Below are positions 44,558 through 54,086 of a stretch of 64,000 nucleotides of DNA, one piece after another. The stretch comes from Ensifer adhaerens (GTDB lineage Bacteria; Pseudomonadota; Alphaproteobacteria; Rhizobiales; Rhizobiaceae). The DNA lies in assembly GCF_000697965.2 (NCBI RefSeq), contig NZ_CP015882.1:744001-808000 (forward strand), written 5' to 3'. Each line of letters opens with the position of its first letter. Within the stretch, counting starts at the first letter, position 1. Position numbers and translations under genes: made by a program. Below the pieces are notes generated by a model, which was not told where the DNA came from, ran no database searches, and was given only the letters and a program-made list of their open reading frames with translations.

Positions 44558-46569
44558 ACATGGTTCTGGAAGCACCCCACCTTCCCCTGATCGGCAAGCG
44601 GCTGCGCCAGGAATCCTCCAAAGACGACCGCATCAAGCTCGGCTTCATGGCGGTCATCGGGCTATATCTGGTCGTCGCGCTTGGCGCGCCGCTCTTCGTC
44701 ATGCTGTCGAAGTCGCTGTCGACCTACCGGTTCGAGCTTTCGGCTTTCGAGTTCCAGGTGAGCGACGAGACGGGGGCGAACTGGGGGCCGGTCGTCACCG
44801 CCGAAGACCTGAACCGGGAACTCGGGGCGGTGACGGAAGCCGAGCTTTCCAGCAGTTCCGACGGACGGCTCGCGGCCACAAAATTATTCCCGGATTTCAA
44901 GTTCCGCAGCCCCGTTCACTACCGTATTCGCGGCACGAACGACGATGCCGCCTTCCTGGTCGGCTCCACCCTCGAAAAGGGGACTGAGTGGCGGGACTAT
45001 GATTCCGGTACCTTCCGGCGCGTCGTGCTGCGACCCGCGCGCGCTCTGGGTTTTACGAACTTCACGACCTATTTCTCGACGCCGGCGCTTGCGCAGTCGA
45101 TCTACAATTCCGTGCTGATGGCGGTGATCAGCACGGTGTTCACGATCTCGGTCGCCTTTGCGCTTGCCTACGGCCTGACGCGCAGCTGCATGCCGCTCAA
45201 AGGGCTTTTCCGCGGCATCCTGACGATCCCGATCCTGGTGCCGTCACTCTTGCCGGGCATTGCACTCGTCTATCTCTTCGGCAATCAGGGCATCTTCAGG
45301 GATTGGCTTTTTGGCTATTCGATCTACGGGCCGATCGGCATCGTCATCGGCTCTGTTTTCTTCACCCTGCCGCATGCCTTCCTGATCATCCTGACGGCGC
45401 TCTCGATTGCCGATGCTCGCCACTATGAGGCGGCCGCATCGCTCAAAGCCAGCAAATGGCGGACCTTCACGACCGTCACGGTGCCCGGCGCGCGCTTCGG
45501 CATCGTCTCTGCGGCCTTCGTCGTCTTCACGCTTGTCATCACCGATTTTGGCCTGCCCAAGGTGATCGGCGGACAATACGGCATGCTCGCCGTCGACATT
45601 TACAAGCAGGTGATCGGCCAGCAGAACTTCGAGATGGGCGCGGTCGTTTCCGTCATCCTGCTGGTGCCGGCGGTGCTTGCCTTTTACGTCGACCGGCACA
45701 TGCAGAAGCGGCAGGTAGCGCTTCTGTCGGCGCGCGCCGTGCCCTATCAGCCGAAGCCCAATGCCCGCATGGACGGTCTGTGCTTCACCTTTGCCTGCTT
45801 CGTCAGCCTCTTCATCCTCGGCATGATCGCCATGTGCCAGATCGCAGCGGTGGTGAAGTTCTGGCCCTATGACCTGACGCTGACAGCCAAGAATTTTGCC
45901 TTCGACCTGATGGACGGTGGCGGCTGGGCCGCCTATGGCAACTCGATCCGGCTCGCGCTTTTGACGGCACTCTTCGGTTCGATCGTCGTCTTTGCCGGCG
46001 CCTACATGGTGGAGAAGGCCGATGGCTTCCGCTTCGGCCGTGGCCTCTTTCACTTCCTGGCGATGATGCCGATGGCGGTGCCCGGCATGGTGCTCGGCCT
46101 TGCCTATATCTTCTTCTTCAACAACCCGGCCAATCCGCTGCACCCGATCTACGGCACGATGACGATCCTCGTCGTCTCGACCGTGACGCACTTTTATACC
46201 GTCGCGCACCTGACCGCGCTGACGGCGCTGAAGCAGATGGACCCGGAGTTCGAATCCGTCGCCGCGTCGCTGAAACAGCCCTTCCACCGGCTGTTCTTTC
46301 GGGTCACGGTGCCGGTCTGCCTGCCGGCGATCCTCAACATCGCGATCTATCTCTTCGTCAATGCGATGACGACCGTCTCGGCGGTGGTGTTTCTCTACTC
46401 GACCGACACCAAGCTCGCGTCAGTCGCCGTGCTAAACATGGACGACGCCGGCGATATCGCGCCGGCCGCGGCCATGGGCATGATGATCTTTTACACCAAT
46501 GTTGCGGCCAAACTTGTCCACGCGCTGATCGCGCGCGGTCTGCTCGCGCGCACCCAGGCTTGGCGCTAA
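44554..46569 (+). CDS. Fused two-domain ABC permease with large periplasmic insert
   Basis: A 671-residue permease with two BPD domains in one chain, as in FbpB- and phosphonate-type importers. The EAA loops are ARHYEAAASLKASKWRTFTT and PEFESVAASLKQPFHRLFFR. Between the first helix (about 32-52) and the second (about 185) lies a soluble region of about 120 residues, probably periplasmic and longer than usual for this type. The start at 44554 overlaps the ATPase stop; the long frame from 44221 is an artefact. It ends just before a terminator. Confidence 0.9.
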   Translation: MNMVLEAPHLPLIGKRLRQESSKDDRIKLGFMAVIGLYLVVALGAPLFVMLSKSLSTYRFELSAFEFQVSDETGANWGPVVTAEDLNRELGAVTEAELSSSSDGRLAATKLFPDFKFRSPVHYRIRGTNDDAAFLVGSTLEKGTEWRDYDSGTFRRVVLRPARALGFTNFTTYFSTPALAQSIYNSVLMAVISTVFTISVAFALAYGLTRSCMPLKGLFRGILTIPILVPSLLPGIALVYLFGNQGIFRDWLFGYSIYGPIGIVIGSVFFTLPHAFLIILTALSIADARHYEAAASLKASKWRTFTTVTVPGARFGIVSAAFVVFTLVITDFGLPKVIGGQYGMLAVDIYKQVIGQQNFEMGAVVSVILLVPAVLAFYVDRHMQKRQVALLSARAVPYQPKPNARMDGLCFTFACFVSLFILGMIAMCQIAAVVKFWPYDLTLTAKNFAFDLMDGGGWAAYGNSIRLALLTALFGSIVVFAGAYMVEKADGFRFGRGLFHFLAMMPMAVPGMVLGLAYIFFFNNPANPLHPIYGTMTILVVSTVTHFYTVAHLTALTALKQMDPEFESVAASLKQPFHRLFFRVTVPVCLPAILNIAIYLFVNAMTTVSAVVFLYSTDTKLASVAVLNMDDAGDIAPAAAMGMMIFYTNVAAKLVHALIARGLLARTQAWR

Positions 46570-46590
46570 CCCGCAACCAGCCCTTCGCAA

Positions 46591-46630
46591 AGCGCCGCCG
46601 TCCTTCGTTCTGAAGGACGGCGGCGCTTTT
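46591..46630. terminator. Bidirectional intrinsic terminator
   Basis: AGCGCCGCCGTCCTT and AAGGACGGCGGCGCT form a perfect 15-bp stem with a 7-nt loop, followed by TTTT on the plus strand; AAA before the stem gives a short U-tract on the minus strand. It ends the phosphonate importer operon and probably also the convergent GlxA-type gene that stops at 46643. Confidence 0.9.
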
Positions 46631-46642
46631 GTCCGCGTCACT

Positions 46643-47680
46643 CTACGCCACCCGGAGCTCCGCCATCACCACTTTGCGGTCGTTTCCTGCGCGCAGGCGC
46701 TCCATCTCGTTGAGACGCGAACGCTGCGGCGTAAGGCCGTAGCGTTCGCGGTAGGTGCGGGAAAAGTGCGAGGCGGTGGAAAAGCCGCAGGCGACCGCGA
46801 TTTCGATGACCTGAAGCGACGAGGTTATGAGCAGCAGGTGAGCGCGCTCGAGCCTGAGGTCGAGATAGTAGCGCGCCGGCGTGCGCCCCATTTCTCTTCG
46901 AAACAGGCGCTCGATCTGGCGCCGGGAAAGTCCGGTCGAGGGCCACATGTCGGCGAGCTTCAATGGCTCGGCAAGATTTGCCTCCATCTTTTCGATGACA
47001 CGAATCAATAGAGGGTTGTCGATGCCGAGACGTGCCTGCAACGGCAATCGCTGGCGCTCGCCGGTCTCACGCAGCCGCTCGCAGAGTGCCGCCTCGCAGA
47101 TACGGGTGGCCACGTCCCGACCAAGGTCCTCTTCGATGATGTGCAGGAACATGTCGAAGGGCGCGTTGCCGCCGGCGCAGGTATAGATCCCGCCGTCGAT
47201 CTCAAAGGCGGTCTGGCGCGGGTCCGCGATGAAGAACCGCTCGGAGAAGTCTGGAAAGTGTTCCCAGTGAACGGCGCAGCGACGCTCATCGAGCAGCCCC
47301 GCGCGCGCTAGGCAGTAGACGCCGCCGCCAAGCCCGGCGAGGCGCGCGTTGCTGCGAGCGCCTGATCGCAGCCAGGCCTCCAGGGCCCTGTCGGCCGATG
47401 GCTTCTTGCGGCCGCCACAGATGACGATGAAGCCCGGATCTGCATCGCGGCCAAACCGGTTGCGTTCGGCCGAGAGCGGCGCCGCTACCGGAATGCCCGT
47501 GCCGCAGGATGAAACGGCGGGTGCTCCATCCGCCGCTACAAGGTGCCACCCGTATACCGGGCGGCCGGCCACGTCATTGGCGAGGCGTAGCGCTTCGATC
47601 GCCGCGGAGAAGCCATGGAGGGTAAATCCATCGAGCAGGTAGAAGGTGAAGTGGCGAGCCTGCGTACATGGCTGTTGCAT
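46643..47680 (-). CDS. GlxA-family AraC-type regulator
   Basis: A 345-residue protein with an N-terminal DJ-1/PfpI-like domain (about 8-190) and a C-terminal AraC domain with two helix-turn-helix motifs (about 230-325: LADMWPSTGLSRRQIERLFR and EIAVACGFSTASHFSRTYRE). Such GlxA/GbdR/CdhR proteins control degradation of betaine, dimethylglycine, carnitine or arginine. The dimethylglycine-dehydrogenase-like gene nearby fits that pattern. It is divergent from the DeoR gene, with about 200 bp between. Confidence 0.9.
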   Translation of the reverse strand: MQQPCTQARHFTFYLLDGFTLHGFSAAIEALRLANDVAGRPVYGWHLVAADGAPAVSSCGTGIPVAAPLSAERNRFGRDADPGFIVICGGRKKPSADRALEAWLRSGARSNARLAGLGGGVYCLARAGLLDERRCAVHWEHFPDFSERFFIADPRQTAFEIDGGIYTCAGGNAPFDMFLHIIEEDLGRDVATRICEAALCERLRETGERQRLPLQARLGIDNPLLIRVIEKMEANLAEPLKLADMWPSTGLSRRQIERLFRREMGRTPARYYLDLRLERAHLLLITSSLQVIEIAVACGFSTASHFSRTYRERYGLTPQRSRLNEMERLRAGNDRKVVMAELRVA

Positions 47681-47884
47681 TGTCTCTTCCTGAGGGCGTC
47701 GAAGTGGTGCGCGGAAAGAATAGTTACATTATGCAACATATTGGACCGTTGCCAATCCCGTTAAAACGAGGATCCGAAGAAATCCGCTCGAAATCCGTGC
47801 AGGTGAGGGGCTACTGCGCGTGCGCTGCGGCATGGACAACCGTTGCAGCTTGTCAAATGGACAAAAATGGACACAGATAGTCAC

Positions 47885-48676
47885 ATGTCAGAACAACAAA
47901 ACGCCCGCGCTCTTGCTCCACGCCGTCACGGCGAGATCCTCAGGCGGCTTGCAGCCGACGGTACCGTTGGTATCACCGAGCTTGCGGATTTCTTCGATGT
48001 TTCGCGTCAGACCATCAGGCGCGATCTGAAGCTTCTTGCCGATCGCGGCCAGCTCGATCTTGTCCATGGCGGCGCCACCCTGTTCGAGCCGACGGAAGCG
48101 GCCTTCGTCGAGCGGCGGGAGGAGAATGCCGGGCCAAAAGCGCTGATCGGTCGTGCAGCAGCAGGTCTCGTGCGCGACGGCATGGTGATCTTCCTTGATT
48201 CCGGCACGACGACGCTTGCTGTGGCCCATGCCCTGACTGGGCGAAAAAACTTAACGATTTGCACGACTTCGCTATCGATCGCCTTGCTGATGTGCCGACA
48301 GCCCCAGGTGCGCGTTCATATGCTCGGCGGCGAAATCGATCCGGATGAAGAAGCGGCCATCGGTATCGATGCGCTCGAGGCGATCAGCCATTTCCGCGTC
48401 GACGTCGCGTTCTTAGGCGGCGGGGGCCTGTCGCCCGATGGAGAGGTGACCGACTTTACCCGCAGCGGCGCCGAGCAGCGCTCGCGCATGGTGGCAACGG
48501 CGGCCAAGGCCTATTTCGTACTCGACAGTTCCAAGTTCGGACGGCTGACGCCACTTCGCATTCCCCGCTTCGAAGCCGCCGCCGGAGTGATTGTTGACCG
48601 ACATCCGCCGGAGGCGATCCGCGAGGCGCTCGAGCGCAAAGGTCCAGCCCTGGTCGTTGCAGAACAACAAATGTAA
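47885..48676 (+). CDS. DeoR-family transcriptional regulator
   Basis: A 263-residue repressor. The helix-turn-helix is VGITELADFFDVSRQTIRRD followed by LVHGGATL, the DeoR hallmark, and the sugar-phosphate-isomerase-like domain spans about 85-245 (FLDSGTTTLAVAHAL). The start is uncertain: ATG at 47885 (MSEQQNARALAPRRH) is used, but 47867 and a TTG at 47843 are in frame and none has a good ribosome binding site. It precedes the flavoprotein gene by 78 bp. That gap holds repeated TTTTGT(A/T)AC motifs at 48680 and 48712 that could be its target. Confidence 0.85.
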   Translation: MSEQQNARALAPRRHGEILRRLAADGTVGITELADFFDVSRQTIRRDLKLLADRGQLDLVHGGATLFEPTEAAFVERREENAGPKALIGRAAAGLVRDGMVIFLDSGTTTLAVAHALTGRKNLTICTTSLSIALLMCRQPQVRVHMLGGEIDPDEEAAIGIDALEAISHFRVDVAFLGGGGLSPDGEVTDFTRSGAEQRSRMVATAAKAYFVLDSSKFGRLTPLRIPRFEAAAGVIVDRHPPEAIREALERKGPALVVAEQQM

Positions 48677-48754
48677 TCTTTTGTAACTTTTTGTCTTGTT
48701 CTTTGTCCGCGTTTTGTTACCGTGCGGCCTTCCATGGGTTCGGGAGGTCGTTTC

Positions 48755-51205
48755 ATGGCGCAGGAATTTCCAACACAGGCACAGGTCGTCATCGTCGGCG
48801 GCGGTATTATAGGCTGCTCGGTCGCGTATCACTTAACCAAGCTCGGCTGGAACGACGTCGTTTTGCTGGAGCAGGGGCAGTTAAGCGGCGGCACCACCTG
48901 GCATGCGGCCGGTCTCGTCGGTCAGTTGCGCAGCCACGCCAACATGACGGGCCTCATCAAATATTCGACCAAGCTCTATAGCGAGCTTGAGTCCGAGACC
49001 GGCCTTGCCACGGGCTGGAAGAATTGCGGCTCGCTCTCGGTTGCCCGCACGCAAGACCGCATGACCGTGTTGAAGCGCACGGCGGCCTCTGCTCGCGCCC
49101 AAGGCGTCGCGATCGAGGTGATCTCGCCGAAGCAAGCGCAGGAGCTCTGGCCGGTCATGGCGATCGACGATCTCGTCGGCGCCGTCTGGCTGCCGGGCGA
49201 CGGCAAGGCCAATCCAACAGACCTCACGCAGTCGCTCGCCAAAGGCGCCCGCAATCGCGGCGCCCGCGTGATCGAGCGCGTCCGGGTCACAGGCATTTCG
49301 ACCAAAAACGGCGTCGTCACCGGCGTCGAAACCGATCGGGGGGCCATTGCCGCGGAGATCGTCGTCAACTGTGCCGGTCAATGGGCACGCAAGGTCGGCC
49401 AGATGTGCGGCGTCACCGTGCCGCTGCACTCGGCCGAGCACATGTATATCGTCACCGGCCGCATCGAGGGCGTACATCCTGACCTGCCGGTCATGCGCGA
49501 TCCGGACGGCTACATCTATTTCAAGGAGGAAGTCGGCGGGCTCGTCATGGGTGGCTTCGAGCCGGAAGCCAAGCCCTGGGGCATGGCAGGCATTCCCGAC
49601 GATTTCGAGTTCGCCCTCTTACCTGACGATTGGGATCAGTTCGAAATCCTGATGCACAATGCGCTGCAGCGCGTGCCGCAGCTTGAAACATCCGAGGTGA
49701 AGAAGTTTTACAACGGCCCGGAGAGTTTTACCCCGGACAACAATTTCATTCTCGGCGAGGCGCCCGAACTGAAGAACTTCTTTGTCGGCGCAGGCTTCAA
49801 CTCCATGGGGATTGCCAGCGCCGGCGGGGCAGGTCGAGCCCTTGCCGAGTGGATCGTAAACCGCGCGCCGACCATGGATCTTTGGCCGGTCGATATCCGT
49901 CGCTTCGCGGGCTTCAACAACAATCCGCGCTGGCTTCACGATCGCGTCAAGGAAACGCTCGGTCTGCACTATGCGATGCCTTGGCCGAACCGGGAGCTGG
50001 ATACGGCACGCCCCTTCCGCCGTTCGCCTCTCTACGATCGGCTTGCCGCCAAGGGCGCGTGCTTCGGTTCGAAAATGGGATGGGAACGGGCCAATTGGTT
50101 TGCTGCGGAAGGCGAGCGCCCCGTCACCGAGTATTCCTTCGGTCGGCAGAACTGGCATGAAGCGGTCAAGCGCGAGATGAAGGCAACGCGCGAGGCCGCC
50201 GGCATTTTCGACCAGACCTCCTTCGCCAAGCTGCTTGTGCAGGGGCGGGATGCGGCAGCAGCGCTTAACCGCATCTGCGCTGCCGACATCGACGGCGAGA
50301 TCGGCCGTTCTGTCTATACCGGACTCTTGAACGCGCGGGGCGGCTACGAGAGCGACCTGACCGTCATGCGACTTGCGGCCGATCGCTTCATGCTGATCAC
50401 AGGTTCGGCCCAAGCGGTGCATGATGCGGACTGGATCCGCAAGAACCTTGCCGCGGACGCCCACGTGACTTTGACCGACGTGACGTCGTCCTATGCAGTC
50501 CTGGCGCTGATGGGACCGAAATCGCGCGACATCCTCTCGAAGCTTACCTCGGCGGATATCTCGAACGAGGGCTTTCCCTTCGCGACTATCCGCGAGATCG
50601 ATATCGGTTACGCCACGGCCTTTGCCAACCGCATGACCTATGTCGGCGAACTCGGCTGGGAACTGATCGTGCCGACAGAATTCGCTGTCGGTGTTTACGA
50701 GGCGCTGCACGAGGTCGGTCGCGCCTTCGGCCTGACGGATTGCGGCTACTATGCGCTTGAGGCTTTGCGGCTGGAGAAGGGCTACCGCGCCTGGAGCCGG
50801 GAACTGACGCCCGACATCAACCCCTACGAGGCTGGTCTTGGCTTTGCGGTTGCTCTGGGAAAACCCGGCGGCTTTGTCGGCCACGATGCGCTCGTGGCCG
50901 CAAAGACCAAGGGCCTGCCCTCGCGCCGCATCGTTCAGTTTACCCTGGACGATCCCTTGCCCATGCTTTGGGGCGGCGAACTGATCCTGCGTGCGGGAAA
51001 ACCGGTCGGCGAGGTCCGCTCCGCCGCCTACGGTCACACGCTTGGGCGTTCGGTCGCACTCGGCCTGCTTGAAAACCCTGAAGGCGTGGACAAAACGTTC
51101 CTCGAGGGGGAGCGCTTCGAGATCGATCTTGCAGGCATTCGCTATGCCGCGACGGTGCATCTGGCACCGGCATATGATCCGCGTGCGCTGAGGGTCAAGA
51201 TTTAG
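48755..51205 (+). CDS. Dimethylglycine/sarcosine dehydrogenase-like flavoprotein
   Basis: An 816-residue protein with an N-terminal FAD domain (about 1-390) and C-terminal GcvT-type folate-binding domains (about 430-810). The dinucleotide motif is VVIVGGGIIGCSVAYHL, and GGTTWHAAGLVGQLR holds the histidine that binds FAD covalently in dimethylglycine dehydrogenase. The GcvT part shows SYAVLALMGPKSRDIL and ALEALRLEKGYRAW. It should demethylate an N-methylated amino acid such as dimethylglycine, sarcosine or methylaminobutyrate, passing the C1 unit to tetrahydrofolate. GGGAGG precedes the ATG at 48755. Confidence 0.9.
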   Translation: MAQEFPTQAQVVIVGGGIIGCSVAYHLTKLGWNDVVLLEQGQLSGGTTWHAAGLVGQLRSHANMTGLIKYSTKLYSELESETGLATGWKNCGSLSVARTQDRMTVLKRTAASARAQGVAIEVISPKQAQELWPVMAIDDLVGAVWLPGDGKANPTDLTQSLAKGARNRGARVIERVRVTGISTKNGVVTGVETDRGAIAAEIVVNCAGQWARKVGQMCGVTVPLHSAEHMYIVTGRIEGVHPDLPVMRDPDGYIYFKEEVGGLVMGGFEPEAKPWGMAGIPDDFEFALLPDDWDQFEILMHNALQRVPQLETSEVKKFYNGPESFTPDNNFILGEAPELKNFFVGAGFNSMGIASAGGAGRALAEWIVNRAPTMDLWPVDIRRFAGFNNNPRWLHDRVKETLGLHYAMPWPNRELDTARPFRRSPLYDRLAAKGACFGSKMGWERANWFAAEGERPVTEYSFGRQNWHEAVKREMKATREAAGIFDQTSFAKLLVQGRDAAAALNRICAADIDGEIGRSVYTGLLNARGGYESDLTVMRLAADRFMLITGSAQAVHDADWIRKNLAADAHVTLTDVTSSYAVLALMGPKSRDILSKLTSADISNEGFPFATIREIDIGYATAFANRMTYVGELGWELIVPTEFAVGVYEALHEVGRAFGLTDCGYYALEALRLEKGYRAWSRELTPDINPYEAGLGFAVALGKPGGFVGHDALVAAKTKGLPSRRIVQFTLDDPLPMLWGGELILRAGKPVGEVRSAAYGHTLGRSVALGLLENPEGVDKTFLEGERFEIDLAGIRYAATVHLAPAYDPRALRVKI

Positions 51206-51248
51206 ACCATCTTTTCGCGATGCGACGAATTGCGCGTGTTGATCTTCC

Positions 51249-51274
51249 CGCGAGCCCGTCTAGGCGGGCTCGCG
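51249..51274. other. Hairpin at the convergent end of the flavoprotein and LysR genes
   Basis: CGCGAGCCCG and CGGGCTCGCG form a perfect 10-bp stem with a 6-nt loop that overlaps the stop codon and last codons of the LysR gene. It lies 44 nt after the flavoprotein stop. No clear U-tract follows on either strand, so it may be a weak shared terminator. Confidence 0.5.
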
Positions 51275-52201
51275 TTCCAGCAAGAGCTTTGCCGTTTGCC
51301 AGAGGTCCTCGACCCTGCGGCTGCGCGTCGCGGCGTGACGGTAAAGCCGAATTTCGAGGTCGAGATTCCAGCCCTTATCCGTAGAGGCGGGTACGAGGCC
51401 ACCGGCATCGATCGCGTCACGGGCAAGGCTTTCGGGCAACCAGCAGACGCCGGCACCCGACATCGCCATGTTCATCAGCCCGGCACTGATGGTGTTTTCA
51501 TGCGTCGTGCGGCGCCGGAAGGGCGGGCGCCGCAGCATGAGACGCGAAAGGGCGACCCCGAAGAACGAATTGAACCCGTAGCTCAGATAGGGAATAGCGA
51601 GCCGCGGCTGCGCCACAGCCCGGTCGAGAATATTCAGCCCCGGTAGCGTACCATCGGGGATAGAGACGTTTGCGGCGGCGAGCGGGATCAGCCGATCATG
51701 GGCGATCGTCAGCGACGAGAATTGTGCGCGGTCGAGATGGAATGGCACCTCCGAATGCGCATAAGTCAGAAAGAAATCCGCCTCGTCACCAATGAGGGCG
51801 TCAAGATTGGCCTCGATGCCGCCGCGGTCGGGCATCAGCGAGGTGCTGAAAGCGCCACCTGCGTTTTCGAGCAGTTTGAGCCAGCCAGGGAAGATCGTTA
51901 CCGTCAGCGTATGGAGCGCGGCAAAGCGGATGAGGCCTTCTTCGTGAGACGGGCGTAGCGATTCGCGCGCTGCATAGAAGGTTCGGATTGCCTCCTGCGC
52001 TATGGGCAGGAAATTGCGACCTGCCGGCGTCAGTTCCGCCGGCATGGTGGCGCGGTTGATCAGCGTTGCCCCGAGCCAACGCTCCAACTGTTTGATGCGG
52101 CGGCTGAACGCCGGCTGAGTCACGTTGCGCAACTCGGCAGCGCGCGAAAAACTCCACGTGTCGGCGAGGGTCACGAAGTCCTCCAGCCACTTGATCTCCA
52201 T
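51260..52201 (-). CDS. LysR-type regulator beside the amidohydrolase operon
   Basis: A 313-residue LysR protein. The winged helix is TWSFSRAAELRNVTQPAFSR followed by IKQLERWLGATLINR; the effector domain spans about 90-300. It is divergent from the amidohydrolase and dipeptide-importer operon, with 204 bp between, and so is its probable activator. A near-palindrome that fits a LysR box lies at 52281-52303. The effector is unknown. Confidence 0.88.
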   Translation of the reverse strand: MEIKWLEDFVTLADTWSFSRAAELRNVTQPAFSRRIKQLERWLGATLINRATMPAELTPAGRNFLPIAQEAIRTFYAARESLRPSHEEGLIRFAALHTLTVTIFPGWLKLLENAGGAFSTSLMPDRGGIEANLDALIGDEADFFLTYAHSEVPFHLDRAQFSSLTIAHDRLIPLAAANVSIPDGTLPGLNILDRAVAQPRLAIPYLSYGFNSFFGVALSRLMLRRPPFRRRTTHENTISAGLMNMAMSGAGVCWLPESLARDAIDAGGLVPASTDKGWNLDLEIRLYRHAATRSRRVEDLWQTAKLLLEREPA

Positions 52202-52280
52202 GCCCAGATCTCCCCTGCGTTGCAGCTGAGGGGATCATAAGTCGTTGGAAAGAAATCGCTATGCCGATATTGCATCAGCC

Positions 52281-52303
52281 TTTGCTAAAAGCGAATTAGC
52301 CAA
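52281..52303. promoter_or_regulatory. Candidate LysR box upstream of the amidohydrolase operon
   Basis: TTTGCTAA-AAGCGAA-TTAGCCAA is a near-palindrome (7 of 8 positions symmetrical) containing the T-N11-A pattern of LysR sites. It lies between the divergent LysR gene and the amidohydrolase gene, about 105 nt before the latter's start. Candidate only. Confidence 0.4.
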
Positions 52304-52405
52304 ACCCCGACAAACCTTCCACGTTGCGCCCAAGGCAAACAGTTCTGATTTCGAGGCAGCGAGGAGGCTCACGAAATCAGGCTGATAACAAAAGGGGGAT
52401 TGTTA

Positions 52406-54031
52406 ATGGCCTTCCAGCTTCACGCTGATCTTATTCTGCACAACGGCCGAATCTGGCGAGGCAGGGAGGAGGGGATCAGCGAGGCCGTTGCCATTTGGCA
52501 GGGCAAGGTTCTGGCCACCGGCAGCGATGCCGAGATGGCGAGCCTCAAGGGGCCCCAAACCAAGGTGATCGATCTCGAAGGCCGTTTTGCCAGCCCCGGT
52601 CTTATCGACAATCACCTTCACCTGATCTCCACCGGCATCACCATGGGCTGGGTCGACGCGACCCCTGCCGCTGCGCCGACGCTTGCCGCCCTTATGGAGA
52701 AACTTGCCGAACGCGCGGCCGTCACGCCGAAGGGCGCATGGGTGCGGGCACGGGGCTATGACCAGGTCAAGCTCGATGTCGGCCGGCATCCGACCCGCGA
52801 GGAACTCGACCGCGCCGTACCGGATCATCCCGTGCTGCTGACGCGCGCCTGCGGCCATGTGGCCATCGCGAATTCGCTGGCGCTGAGCCTGGCGGATGTC
52901 ACCGAGGCGACGCCGGTGCCGGACGGCGGCGTAATCGGCACCACGGACGGGCGCCTCAACGGGTTCCTGGCGGAAAACGCGCAGAACCTCATCAAGACGG
53001 CTATTCCCGAGGTGACGACGGAGGAGTTGATCGACGGCATCGAGCGGGCAGGGCGCTATCTTCTGTCGCTCGGCATTACGAGCTGCATGGATGCGGCGGT
53101 CGGCCAACTTGCCGGCTTTGCGGAAATCCAGGCTTATGAGATGGCCAAGCTTTCCGGCCGCCTGCCGGTGCGCGTCTGGCTGACACTGCTCGGCGATCCC
53201 GGCGTCTCGATCGTAGAGGATTCCTGGCGTGCCGGGCTCATTTCCGGTGCGGGCGACGACATGTTGCGCGTCGGGGCCGTGAAGATCTTCCTCGACGGCT
53301 CGGCCGGCGGGCGCACCGCATGGATGTCGAAGCCCTATCTTGGTGAGCCCGACAATATCGGCGTACAGATGCTGCCGGATGCCGACGTCGAGGCGATCGT
53401 CAAATCCTGCCACGACCGGGGCTATCAGATGGCTTGCCACGCCATCGGCGACGGTGCGATCGAGCAGCTGATCACGGCCTACGAAAAGGCGCTGGCCGGT
53501 AATCCCGATCCGGATCGGCGCCATCGCATCGAGCATTGCGGCTTCTCGAGCCCGGAGCAAGATCGGCGCATGAAGGCGGCAGGCATCCTGCCGGCGCCGC
53601 AGATGGCCTTCATCCACGATTTCGGCGACAGCTACGTTTCCGTGCTTGGTGAGGAACGGGGCAAGGCCTCCTACCAGATCGGCACCTGGATGCGCATGGG
53701 TCTCAAGCCCTCGACCGGCTCGGATTCGCCCGTCTGCTCGCCCGATCCCTTCCCGAACCTTCACGCCATGATCACGCGCAAGACCGGCAAGGGTACCGTG
53801 ATGGTGGAGGCGGAAAAGCTGAGCCGCGAGGAAGCGTTGCAGGCCTACACGGAATACGGCGCCTATTCTCAGAAGGCCGAAGACGTGAAGGGCAGGCTTG
53901 TGCCGGGACAATGGGCCGACATCGCCGTCTTCGACAACGACCTCTTGGAGGCACCGGCCGATACCATTCTCTCAGGCACACGCTGCCTGATGACCCTGCT
54001 TGCAGGCCGCGTCGTGCACGACGCACGCTGA
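52406..54031 (+). CDS. YtcJ-like metal-dependent amidohydrolase
   Basis: A 541-residue amidohydrolase (Amidohydro_3 type). Metal and active-site residues appear in order: LIDNHLHLISTG, VGAVKIFLDGSAGGRTA, MACHAIGDGAIEQL, HRIEHCGFSSPEQD and TGSDSPVCSPDP. There is no signal peptide, so it is cytoplasmic. Enzymes of this type hydrolyse amides, N-acyl amino acids or formamide-like bonds; the substrate here is unknown. It leads a dipeptide-importer operon, so it probably acts on the imported compound. AAAGGGGGA lies upstream of the ATG at 52406. Confidence 0.88.
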   Translation: MAFQLHADLILHNGRIWRGREEGISEAVAIWQGKVLATGSDAEMASLKGPQTKVIDLEGRFASPGLIDNHLHLISTGITMGWVDATPAAAPTLAALMEKLAERAAVTPKGAWVRARGYDQVKLDVGRHPTREELDRAVPDHPVLLTRACGHVAIANSLALSLADVTEATPVPDGGVIGTTDGRLNGFLAENAQNLIKTAIPEVTTEELIDGIERAGRYLLSLGITSCMDAAVGQLAGFAEIQAYEMAKLSGRLPVRVWLTLLGDPGVSIVEDSWRAGLISGAGDDMLRVGAVKIFLDGSAGGRTAWMSKPYLGEPDNIGVQMLPDADVEAIVKSCHDRGYQMACHAIGDGAIEQLITAYEKALAGNPDPDRRHRIEHCGFSSPEQDRRMKAAGILPAPQMAFIHDFGDSYVSVLGEERGKASYQIGTWMRMGLKPSTGSDSPVCSPDPFPNLHAMITRKTGKGTVMVEAEKLSREEALQAYTEYGAYSQKAEDVKGRLVPGQWADIAVFDNDLLEAPADTILSGTRCLMTLLAGRVVHDAR

Positions 54032-54086
54032 CGACCTGAAAGACCAATCAACACAAAGCCGAAAACGGCACGAGAGGGAAAACAGC

